A stretch of DNA of 64,000 bases, from positions 648,751 through 712,750 of the forward strand of contig PJRA01000412.1 of NCBI GenBank assembly GCA_016987375.1, read 5' to 3'. Both the position numbers and the translations under genes were made by a program. Source of the stretch: Brachionus koreanus. Taxonomy: Eukaryota > Rotifera > Eurotatoria > Ploima > Brachionidae. A model generated the notes under the pieces. The model was given only the letters and a program-made list of their open reading frames with translations. It ran no database searches and was not told the DNA's origin. Positions 51,801 through 61,953 of the stretch are shown piece by piece; the stretch's first letter is position 1, and every line of letters starts with the position of its first letter.

Positions 51801-54573
51801 AACGAGGCAAAAACACTCTATAAACAAAACATTTCTTTTAGAGATTTTTTTAAACCGTTTTTGATGAACCAAAAACATTAAAAAACACCTCAAACACCCA
51901 ACAATGCTATTTTAAACACTTAAAAAACAACTAAAAAAATCCTGAATAAAAATATAATTCTTCTTTATCGTATAGAATAAAAAAGAGTCTAAAACGTTCA
52001 AAAAAACAAATAATCTCAGACTAATAAAACACCTCAGACACCTAAAAACACTATTTAAACACCAAAAAACGTTTAAAAACACGCTTTTTTACAACATTTT
52101 TGAAAAATATGTTAAATTTTATTTTAATTTAATTATTTATGACTAAATTTCTCTAAATTTTTATTTTTGTACTTTTTTAAAACAAAAATAATAAAATTTT
52201 TTTCCTGGTTGTTTTACGCCTGTTTATCCTCTGTTTTTGTCCCCTCGGGTAGTAATATTAGCTCCCATAGGAAAAAAGACTTAGGTATACCGACCTTTAA
52301 GAGCAATCTAAAGCTTTTTAATCCCCAATTGTCAAATAACCTTTACACATCACATTTGTAAGAAAATACATATAAATTCTCTAGATGAACGATTTTTCAG
52401 AAGGATCGTTACTTGTGATGAGAAGTGGATCTATTTTCGAAATTATGATAATAGAAGTCTATGGTTGGAAACATCTCAACCAGCTCAGTTATTCGTGAAA
52501 AGAAGAGGCGAAAAAGGATAAAATGGTGATATTGGTTTGGTAGAATCTCCAAGGGATAATTCACTTTAGGCTAGTTCCAAACGATGAAGAAAAATGACAT
52601 CATTATTTGGCTCAAAAAGCTAAGAATGTTACAAGAGAGAAATTGAACTACTGGCTGACAGATTGCTAAAGATTATGCAGCATAGTGGTTTATATTTTGT
52701 TTATATCAAGGTTTTAACTTGGAACGCTTCAACTTAAAAACTGTAAAAAACTAATAAAATTAAAGCTTTAATAAATTTACTTTTTTATACGAAAATTCGA
52801 TCTACAGTTCGAAAAATAATGTTTCAAAATTAGGATAAGAGATTAAAATTATGCCTCTCATTCTTTTTATTTTAGATAACATTAAAACTTTTAAAAGTTC
52901 TTAAGATTTCACTTTAGAATAGAAAAGTTTAGAGACAACCTTCATTTAAGGAAAAAAATTTGAAAATGACTATAATAAGAAATTTAACCTAAATCGGTCA
53001 AATAAATTTTATCTTTTGATGGAATAAAGAAATATTTTTGTAATAAATTTAATCAATTTCAATTTCAAGGTTAATCAACAGGTGGTTGTCATAATCCAAT
53101 GGTTAACACTTTGATAAATTTCAACAAATTTTTTATACTTATACTTGAGATTTCTAATAAAATAAAAAAAAATTTATAACAAATTTCTTAAATTCTTAGC
53201 AAATATCTCTTAAAATTATTTTAATCGATTGAATTAACACTGAAATATGATTATAATTTTATTTTTGATTTATATTTTCTCAGTAAAATTCTTTTGTTTA
53301 TTTAAATAAAACAATTAAGCAATTAAGAACAATTAAGTGCAATAAAGGACTTAAATACCAAATAAACATTCAAAAAATAACAAGTTATGAAACTGAAATT
53401 TTTATGAAAATATTTCAAATTAAAAACATCATAAATTATTTTTTAGTTTAAAATAAGTTTTTGAAACGGTTTTAGATCGGTTTCTTGGTAAAAACTGTTG
53501 AAACTAAATAGTTATCTCAAAAAAAATTTTTTTTTTAAGAAGGCTATAAGCTTCTGTAAACCAAAAACCCTTACAAGAAACTCAACTAAAATAATTCTGA
53601 CAAAAAATCTTACATCTTGAAAATCATCTCTTAGTTTAGTTGTTATTGACTCTAAATTTTCGGCAATTTGAGAGCTTTTCTTAAGTCGTTTTTTTTTCGA
53701 CTTGCTTTTTTTATTATTTTGATCGTCAGGATCTTGCTCGTTTATTTCACCATCATCACCAAACTCATTGACTGTGCGATCTATAAGAAAAATGATCAAT
53801 TTTAAATATTTTTCTTTTAAGATTGTTTATTCAGCTATAACTTGTTCTATCGCCATTCTCATCTTCTTCACTTCCAGGTCGACGAATACCATCTAACATT
53901 TGATAAGTATTTTGATGCAAAGCGTCTACTCTAGCTGCATAAATTTTAGTGCCAACATCTATGGTGCAACCAACGACCTAAAGTCAATTAGTTATAATTC
54001 AAATGACATGTTTCAAATTTTTACTTGAAAATTGGTAACTCCACCACTAATCTCTTTATTTAGAACTATATCAGACATATAGTCTATTAGTTTTAGTTGA
54101 AAGGCATTTTTTGAATTTATTTTCTTCAAAAAAAAATTAAATAGTTTTTGAAAAGAAAAATAATTCCTTAGTTTTTACATTTTCATTTAGAAGTTTGACA
54201 CAATTATTGTACAAACATGATAATTGTTCGTTTGAAGGTTTGGGAGCTGATGGTGTTTGAGGTTGCCTTGCTGAACCATTCAACGACTTTTGTAGATCAT
54301 TGCTTGTGAATTATTGGTATTAAATTTTTTTTAAAACATATTTAAACTTACTTTTCTTGAATAACTCTATTTTTTCTTTGTAAAATTGCACTGGTAGAGC
54401 CATCATTCTGATGAACTGAGAAATTTTAGAAATTTTAATAATTAATTTTAAAAATTTTAATTACTAGATAAACGACGCCTTTTTTCAGCTATATCGTCAT
54501 TTACGTCGTTATCGGCGGCTTCCCCAAATTGAGGTAGTTCATTTCCTAATAAAGTTTTCCGCCTGGAAGACAT
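48812..54573 (-). CDS. NCAPH: Condensin complex subunit 2 (kleisin; CAP-H/Barren)
   Basis: Nine exons (minus): 54573-54465, 54415-54352, 54302-54179, 54123-54025, 53977-53842, 53780-53614, 50498-49149, 49098-48925, 48868-48812. They total 2280 nt and 759 residues, close to the usual CAP-H length. N-terminal landmarks are SKNAFQLKLIDYMSDIV and IDVGTKIYAARVDALHQNTY, the conserved CAP-H block. The middle is acidic and disordered. The C-terminus reads VNALNIEYAKTSKNIDVRRL then KQVIWSLL and LLFLANEHN, matching the winged-helix end that closes the SMC2/SMC4 ring. CAP-H bridges the SMC heads and recruits CAP-D2 and CAP-G for mitotic chromosome condensation. Intron 6 is 3.1 kb and holds other elements; the remaining introns are 43-103 nt. 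Upstream in-frame ATGs (to 54696) are weak and not conserved-looking. Confidence 0.94.
50624..51040 (+). CDS. Nested four-exon micro-gene encoding a 79-residue tail-anchored protein
   Basis: Exons 50624-50645, 50706-50750, 50806-50856 and 50919-51040 join in one frame (240 nt, 79 residues plus stop). Introns are 60, 55 and 62 nt, all GT-AG with T-rich acceptors. The product starts MNQIFQEDVCEYESFPNYPY, has a basic amphipathic middle (IQKKIRTSLSAVKKRFF), and ends in a long hydrophobic helix (WIIAFYTIIFSILILGLIIG then LSIAIFYLIL) right at the C-terminus. It lies wholly inside NCAPH intron 6 on the opposite strand. No family is recognised; topology is like other small integral membrane or SERCA-regulator-type peptides, but that is only a shape comparison. 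Four compatible phases argue against chance; AT-richness of the helix argues for caution. Confidence 0.6.
51681..52253. mobile_element. 573-bp TIR element (non-autonomous)
   Basis: Perfect 20-bp terminal inverted repeats: ACTACCCGAGGGGACAAAAA at 51681-51700 and its reverse complement at 52234-52253. The interior is built of diverged AAAAACACC/GGTGTTTTT-like units, including a CCGTTTAAACGG palindrome at 51715-51726. There is no transposase; the frame at 51893-51657 is a by-product of the repeats. No clear target duplication is visible at the borders. It sits in NCAPH intron 6. Confidence 0.85.
52375..52740 (+). pseudogene. mariner transposase remnant
   Basis: The frame from 52375 reads NSLDERFFRRIVTCDEKWIY then FRNYDNRSLWLETSQPAQ. 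This is the conserved FL-RIVT-DEKW-Y segment of mariner transposases, which carries the second catalytic Asp (in TCDEKW). Downstream the frame breaks after RRGEKG; later fragments (ELLADRLLKIMQHSGLYF) match the usual LP-RW-K-----G-YF C-terminus in another frame. The first third and the final DD(34)D region are damaged or absent, so it is inactive. Confidence 0.85.
52741..53613. other. Remainder of NCAPH intron 6
   Basis: AT-rich sequence between the mariner remnant and NCAPH exon 6. No other element or exon is seen. Confidence 0.5.
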
Positions 54574-54919
54574 TTTTTGAAAATAATTTTTTTTATTTAA
54601 TTTAACATAACAACTGTTTAGTAAAGCAATAAATTGTTTATAAATTTTTTCGCCATTGAACATTGACCTTTTCACTTTTGGGTGTATCGACATCAAAATA
54701 GTCCGTTAAAGTTAACATTTAAATTTAAGTCAGGATTTTTTAATAAAAAAAAACAATAACTTGTGCCTTTCATAAATTATATATTTTTATATTTTTCATA
54801 CAAATTAAAAGTTTAAATGTTATTTTAACAAGAACCTTTAATAGAAAAGTATTCAATATGTTTTCAGAAACTATTAGAGTCTTTGATAGAAAAAATCATT
54901 CAATTTTTTTATTTAAACT

Positions 54920-55870
54920 TAAAGGGCTTGGTATTGATGGAATGTAAATAAAATGGATTGAATCGTAAACAAAGAGATGTACTTGGTAAAACAGTATCCG
55001 AATGGCTTAATGTGACTTGTAGTGTACCACAAAGATCTGTTCTCCGTCTACTCCTCTTTGCAATTTTATTAATGATTTGCTCGACAGACTAAAAAGTAAA
55101 TGTCTCCTTTATCTTTAAGACTGCAAGATATTCTGTATTATCGATCGATTTAATCCATGTGAATCATTTAAGTTCCTTTAAGATGATATTGATTCATTAA
55201 TTCGCTGGTGTAATGAGTGGTCTTTGAATCTAAATTTTGATAAATGCGAGATTATGCTGAAGTTTTGTCAGAAATCAAGACCTTCAAAATGATTATATTA
55301 AGATTGATTTACCAAATGGTAAAGTTCATCTTGACATCATTCCTAACACAGATGCTCAATAAATTACTTTATACATGTCTTGTAAGTCATGCAAAATTAA
55401 AAGAGAAATGAATACTGGCCTACCCAAAACATCCAACCACGTCCTCTCAGCCACGCAATCTCCGTCAAAATGCTCGCTTTTCTTTTCAGACTAGAAAAGC
55501 AAACAAGACTGCCTATCATATCAGCTTTTTACAGAAATACTTGCCAAAATTTCTCAATAGTGCCAACAACCTAACCTCACGAGCCAGTTTCTATTTTAAC
55601 TAGCCTTTTAAAACTATTTCTCTACCTCATTTATAATAATTATTGTAAAATTAGATTTATTTCTCAAATCAATAATTATCTTTTTTTCAACAAAATGTTT
55701 AAAAAACAAATAATCAAGAATTATGCTCATTGATATAACTCATAACTTCTTCACAAAGCGAGTAGTCAATGACTGGAATAAGTTGGGAGTGAATGTAGTC
55801 GAAGCTCAATCAAGCATTTTTTAAAAGAAAAATAGTCATAAACTTTAATTTCATTACTTCGCATTTATTT
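54920..55870 (+). mobile_element. Dead Jockey/CR1-like LINE (RT domain to C-terminus)
   Basis: Over several frames the plus strand reads LKGLGIDG, WIES, VSEWLNVT, a VPQ-SVL-LLLFAI-INDLLDR series, then CLLYL-stop-DCKIFC, then IDSLIRWCNEWSLNLNFDKC. These are the standard RT motifs (PQGSVLGP, YADD, WC..W.L.LN..KC). The YADD box has become Y-L-stop-D, so it is catalytically dead. The far end (55735-55850) gives HNFFTKRVVNDWNKLGVNVV then EAQSS, the usual LINE C-terminus. Frameshifts occur throughout. The segment at 55420-55600 between them is hard to align and may be an insertion or unrelated. Confidence 0.85.
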
Positions 55871-56515
55871 TATGCGTTGCAATAAACCACTATACTAGCC
55901 CTTCTCAATTCATTAATTGAAAATTTCAATTTTGTTTACCACACAACCACTTAAATATTATTTTAGATCAGTGAATTTTATGTCATTAAAATATTTTTTG
56001 CTTATCTATTGAGGAGACATCTAAGTCTAGTTTCGATTTTGTCAATTTTCTGGTCTTCGAGAATACTAAAAAACTGAATACACAATAAACCCTCTAAAAT
56101 ATCTGACAATTTTTCATTAGATTCAATGCTTCGGGTTTTGAGTGTTAAAGCTGATATAAAATTATTAGTTAGTTAAATAGGTTGAATTGAAATCTTTCTA
56201 ATTAGATTCTTTTCCATTATTTTATAATTTTTTTTACAAAATAAACCCATAAAATTTAACCTTTCTCTTTAAATCTTTCATGACAGATAACTATTATTTG
56301 ATATTAATTTAAAAATATTTTTAGACGACTTATAATATTTTAATATAACTAATTTTGTAAATTCCCAACAAATTTAATAAAAAATAAAGTAATTTATTCA
56401 ACCAATAATAAATTTATCAAATCAAACAAAAAATAATTAAAAAAAAAACAAAATATATGTTTTTAGAAAAAAATAAATAAACCGTAATTTTTTTTGTTAA
56501 CATTTCCCTAATAAT

Positions 56516-56845
56516 TTAATTAATTAATAAAAAATGTAATTTATAGTCATTTTTTTTTGTGCAAGCGTTCGGACAATGATAATCTTTTTTCTTTTTCATT
56601 AAAGCGTTGCATTTTACAAATAATCTTTTTGTAGTTTCAGTATTTTCAGAAAATTTCGCTTTCTTTGAAGGGATTTCTAATTCATTATCACTTGATTCAT
56701 TGAAAGATTCTTGTATTACATTTTCGGTCAATTGGACACAATCAACCGGTTGATGTTGAAAACAAGGTCTAGTTTTTTTTTTGGCCCCCTTTTTTGGCTT
56801 GTTATTCAATGGAATATCCTTGCCAATATTGTTAAAATTTACCAT
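56516..56845 (-). CDS. Small uncharacterised lysine-rich protein
   Basis: An open frame of 109 residues from ATG (MVNFNNIGKDIPLNNKPKKG). It is strongly basic, with several Lys clusters (KKGAKKKTR, KKKKD) and seven residues Cys/His near the ends (CFQHQPVDC, KC, YHCPNAC). No domain is recognised. It could be nuclear from the basic stretches; that is inference. There is no obvious splice partner upstream or downstream. Codon composition is better than the surrounding spacer, but the length is modest, so it may be spurious. Confidence 0.45.
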   Translation of the reverse strand: MVNFNNIGKDIPLNNKPKKGAKKKTRPCFQHQPVDCVQLTENVIQESFNESSDNELEIPSKKAKFSENTETTKRLFVKCNALMKKKKDYHCPNACTKKNDYKLHFLLIN

Positions 56846-57870
56846 TTCTTAAAAAAAATTAAATATTAGCAAATAAAAGAAAAATTAAAAGAAAATAATT
56901 GCAATAAAAATATTTTAACCAAAACCAGCAAGTGCATGTGCTAACTAACTAATATGTGTTTAATTGAGTATAAAATTAATTGTCAGTTAATAAAAATATT
57001 ATTTTTTTATCTTTTTTATTGTATAATCAAACAATTTATCCTTATTTAATAAAATTTTGAAGCGAATATAAAAATTGTTTTGTTTTATTCAATTAAGTTT
57101 AATTTTATCTTTATTTGTTTAAAATAATATTAAATTTATTGGGTTTTGTACAAAATTTGTTGGATAAAATATTGAGAGCCTTTTTAGACTAAATTTTAAC
57201 AAAAATTTGACCTTTTGATTTTATTTCTTCAAAAACTAGTAGCTTAATACCTTTTAAATAAGTACGATTTGGATACACTTAATTGCAAGGGACCAAAAAA
57301 AAAATTCTAATAAATATCTTAAGCAAGACTTGTCAAGTTCTTAATCCAGAACAGTATAGGATCCTGAAAGATTTCAAAAGATTTAAGATTCTTATGATTT
57401 TCTTAAATTTTATTAACACAAATTGTCTTTTACTTATCAAATCTTAAAGATTCAAACCAGTTCTTGATTGACTTTCTTGTGAGTTTTAAATAAGTTTTTA
57501 ATAAGTTTATATAGATCCTAAAAGATCTTATAAGCAAAAAAAAATTTGTGCTAAGAAAATTTTAGAAAACCATAAGAATCTTAAATCTTTTGTAATCTTT
57601 CAGGATCCTATACCGTCCTGGATTTGTTTTCTGGGCGAGTACGGTAAATATCCTTTATAAATTTTAGAATCTGGTTACGCTAAACAATCAGTTTGATAGA
57701 TTAGTTTTTTTTCTAAAAGTTTTAAAGACTGAATTTTTACAATGCATTAATAATTATAATTTTTAAAGAATAATTCATTTGCAATTTGAAGCACATGTAA
57801 AATTGAATTCTAAATTTGAAATAGAATTTAAGATAAAAATTTTAATATTATTTAGATTTGTCATACTAAA
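56846..57870. other. Spacer upstream of SDAD1
   Basis: 1.0 kb with no gene. It contains the foldback element at 57343-57623 and must include the SDAD1 promoter in its last 250 bp. Confidence 0.6.
57343..57623. mobile_element. 281-bp foldback element with about 95-bp arms
   Basis: The left arm begins ATCCAGAACAGTATAGGATC. The right arm, read in reverse, begins ATCCAGGACGGTATAGGATC. The two stay about 90% identical for at least 60 bp (through GATTCTTATG-TTTTCT) and remain alignable for about 95 bp. The loop is roughly 90 bp. No coding capacity. It is consistent with a MITE or foldback transposon. Confidence 0.85.
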
Positions 57871-60800
57871 ATGACCAGTACCAAGAACCATTTTGCAACA
57901 AACTTGCTTCAACTTCAGAATCGTATAAAGAGAGACTCGTCTTCATATAAAGATGAGGTAAATTTTTCTTTAACTTTCAATCTTAGCTTTTTAGAGCAAT
58001 TTCGTTTCCTAGTTTTCTCAAACATATCTCAATTATGAATCAACATTGCAAGCGTATTTAATGAAACCAGCCAAACAAAACAAGCAATTGGCAGACTTAG
58101 CCCTATTTCTATCCCACGTGTCCCATTGTTTTCCCGATGAGCTAAAACAATATCCACAGCAATTAATTGATATTCTCAAGCGATATGCTACTGTTCTTAA
58201 TCCAGATATGAGACTGGTATGACATTAAAAAAATCAAAATTAATTCAAATATTTATATTTTTAATTAAAATAAAATTTGGTAGACTTTTTGCAAATGTTT
58301 GATGCTGTTAAGAAGCAAAAACTTGATCGAACCAAAACCGTTATTCGAAATATTTTTTGTCTTAATCAAAAGTCAAGATAAACAATTGAGAAAAAATTTA
58401 TTTGAATTTATGCTCAATGACGTAAAAAAGATAAAAACAAAACAAAAAAATTACAAACTTTGTTCGGTTAGTTAATTTTTTAGTTAAAAAATTATATGTA
58501 AATTTTTTTAAAGCAAGTTCAGCAATATGTGTTCACTTTGACAAAAGAAAACCATCCATTAGTTGCCAAATATTCTTTAGTAATGCAATTAAAACCATAA
58601 AAAAAGACAAAAATTTAATTACTTATTGAAGAATTTATTGATTGATTTGTATAAAAAACAAATATGGAATGACGCCAAAACTGTGAATGTAATTTCACAG
58701 TGCTGCTTTTCAAAAATCACTAAAGTTTTAGCATTGGCTCTTCAGTTTTTTGCAGGTAAAGATGTTGAAAAAGAAGCAGAAAGTGAATCAGAATCAGAAG
58801 TAATTTTTACTTAACTTTTTTTTTTAAATCACAAGTATAAAATGATTAAGATGAGACTTTATCAGTCAAGAAAACTATCTTTTTTATATCTAGTTAGATC
58901 TTTTTTATCATTCTCACTATTTGGATAAGTCAAAAATTTTGCTTTTTTTAATTTATCATTAAATTTATCACTCTATTCAGACACGCTCACAGAATATTAA
59001 TTGAATTTGATTTAAAATGCTTAAATATTGAAAAAAATCTCAAAAAATTCAAAGGGTTCATTTATTTACAAATTAAAGTTTAAATTGACTTAAAATTATT
59101 CTATTAAATTTAAAAATGTAATTGAAAATTCATTCATAGAATAAATAAAAGATCTTTATAAGAAAAAAATATTGCATATAAAGTCTTAAAATATGTTATT
59201 TTAATATAATTTATTTTAAAATTATAATTTCCGTAATATTTCGTGTTTTAAACAAAATTTCGTACCTAACAGTTTTAGCAATTAATCCAAGATTATTTAC
59301 TCTAGATAGGTGATGATTAGATTTTCTTGGCATTTTAGATAATTTTTAATTGATAAGTATTAGTTTTTAGGATAGTCAAATTCATAATCCATTAAACGAT
59401 TAAAATATTCAAAATAAACAATTTATCACGTGATTTGGTTGCTTTATATGCAAAAAATAAAGAAATTAATGAAAAAAGTAAAACCATAGATTTGTTCCAA
59501 ATTTTGTCTAGTTTTATATTATGTAAAAAAAAAAAGTGGTTAAAAGTGACCCCTGGGACGAGATTCGATTTAAATGGAAAAAAGTGCATTTTTTTGATAT
59601 TTTTAAGCTATAAAAATCGGCACACCTTCTTTTTTTATTTTAAAACAATCGAGTTTTTAGAAAATTTTATGCTCTTTCAGAAATGATATAACTTGTCTAT
59701 ATATATATGTTCTATCATATAGATTTAGGGTTTCAAAGACCAACAACTCGATATTCGGTCGACTGTTTTTAGACCCCCCCAAAAAAAATCAAATTTAGGG
59801 TTTTAAAGGTCGTAGATTACGAATATGAAGTCAAAAATTAGAAATTTAGCTAGCACGGAAGTTTTGAATTTCCTGCACTTTCACATATTTCATAAAGTTC
59901 AGAATCACATCCATTATCCTCATGTTTTGCTATTAATAAAACATTTTTTTAACTTTGAGGTTAATATAAAAAATAAAATTTAAAATTAATTTTATTTTGG
60001 CAAGCTTATTTAATAATTAAATAGAGTTTTTAGTTCATTTTTCAAACTGGATTTTTTTTAACTTCAATTGCTCTTGAATTTTTAGTTGGTAAAATTCTAA
60101 AACTTTTTAATTTTTTTTTTATTTTAATTTAGGATGAGAAAACTACCCAACAAGTTTTGCTCGGTTTACGTGTAGGCAAAAAAACAAAATCACGCAAGAA
60201 GCGCACTGATCGAGCTCTCAAATCAATAAATAAAGATAAAAAAAAGAAAAATGACGGTTTACCTCATTTTAGTGCATTGAATTTGATTTATGATCCGCAA
60301 GATTTTGCTGAAAAATTATTCAAGCTTGTCGAAACAACAAATGAGGGATTTGAAATAAAAATATCAATTTTGGAGTTGATATCCAGACTAATTGGAATTC
60401 ATCAATTATTTTTGAATAATTTTCATCATTTTTTAATACGGTTTCTCAATCCGCATCAAAGAGGTTTAAAATATTTTCAGCTAAAAATTAAATTTTTTTA
60501 AATTTTTTTTAAAAGAGGTTACAAAGATTTTATGGTTTTCGGCAATATCATCCCATGAGCTTACTCCGCCAGATGTAATCAAATAATCAATTTTAATTTT
60601 TTTTTTTAAATCTTTGATTTTCTTCACAGACTGTTGAACCAACTCTAATGGCCATAGCAAATAATTTTATAACTGAACGAAATAGCACAGAAGTAATAGC
60701 TGTTGGTCTCAATGCGATCAGAGAAATATGCGACAGATGTCCATTAGCAATGCAAGAAGATCTTCTTGGAGATTTGGTCCAGTATAAAACTTATAAAGAC

Positions 60801-61864
60801 AAAGCTGTTTCAAGTGCTGCCAAGTCTTTGATTCAATTGTTCAGGGAGAAAAATCCTCAAATGCTGCACAGAAAAATGAGAGGTAAGCCTACTGAAGAAT
60901 CAATAACTGAAGGCGCGAAAATAAGACAATATGGAGAATTCGATGCTAAGAGTTACATACCAGGTGCTGAAATTATTGATTTGGATAATCAGGAGAAAAA
61001 AGAAACAGAAAAAACTATCAAAATTGAAGAATCCGATGACGAAGAAGGCGGCGAATGGGTTGAATCGGAATCAGAAGATGAAAAACCCAAAAAAAGAAAG
61101 CATAGTGAGGATGATGAGGACGAGAGCTCTGAAGGTGAATGGGTAGATGTTTCCAGTGATGGAGAGGATGGTGTAGAAAACTCGGAGCAAGATCAAACCA
61201 AATTGATGAGTTTGGCCGAAAAAGAAGAGAGGGCTCAGAAAATTTCTACAGAAAGAATTCTAACTCAGGAAGAGTTTAAAAAAATTAAAATTGAACAAAT
61301 GAAAAAAAAAATTACCGATAAGAATTTTGATAAAAAGTCAAAAAATAAGACTATTAAAATTGATTCTGATTTAGATGAAGACGAAGAAAGACTTAAAAAG
61401 TAATTCAAAAAAATTGATTCTAAAAAATTAAATTATGTGTTTAATTTTTTTTCTAATTCAAGCAATGGTCTTGTTCCACTATCATCAATTACTTATATCA
61501 ACAAAAAAAAAGCTCATGATAAAGAAAGTCGAATGGCTAGAGTTAAAGTAAAATATTGCTAAAATATTTGAATTTGTATGACTAAATAGTTTTTTTGTTA
61601 AATGTATTCAAGGAGGGAAGAGAGGGTAGAGACAAATTTGGTCATCGATTTAAAGACTCTCGTCTTGGTAAGACTAATAAAGAAAAGCTAAAAACAAAAA
61701 GCTTTCAGATGCTTCGTCCCAAGTTGAATAAAAAGCACAAGCGTTCATTTAAGGAAAAACAAGTTAATTAAAAATTTAAATAATTTAAAGATCGGCAAAT
61801 AAATTTATTTTCTTTTTAGATGGCTTTGAAAAGTTCTTTGTTAAAACAAAAGAAAATGAAATAA
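57871..61864 (+). CDS. SDAD1: SDA1 homologue (60S ribosome biogenesis factor)
   Basis: Eleven exons: 57871-57957, 58013-58216, 58284-58466, 58514-58579, 58632-58799, 60133-60463, 60516-60574, 60630-61399, 61463-61547, 61613-61762, 61820-61864. They total 2148 nt and 715 residues, close to the usual size. Landmarks are [87 protein letters not shown] and [20 protein letters not shown] long acidic region and a basic tail ([11 protein letters not shown]) complete the protein. SDA1 acts in the nucleolus in pre-60S maturation and export. Intron 5 is 1.33 kb; others are 47-68 nt. The acceptor of exon 2 is chosen because nearer AGs give stops. Confidence 0.93.
58800..60132 (+). other. Long intron 5 of SDAD1
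   Basis: 1.33 kb. It contains a repeated phrase TTTAGGGTTT(C/T)AAAG (about 59724 and 59797) and a C8-A8 run at about 59774, but no transposon with clear ends and no exon. Confidence 0.5.
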
Positions 61865-61953
61865 ATTTTTTAAACATCATTCTTTTTTTTATTAGTTTCC
61901 TAAGCTTTGTTTTAATACATTACCAAGCATAACATCTTGGAACCAAAATATAA

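Noticed and set aside
51657..51893. 78-codon minus frame
   Set aside because: Product of the repeated interior of the TIR element.
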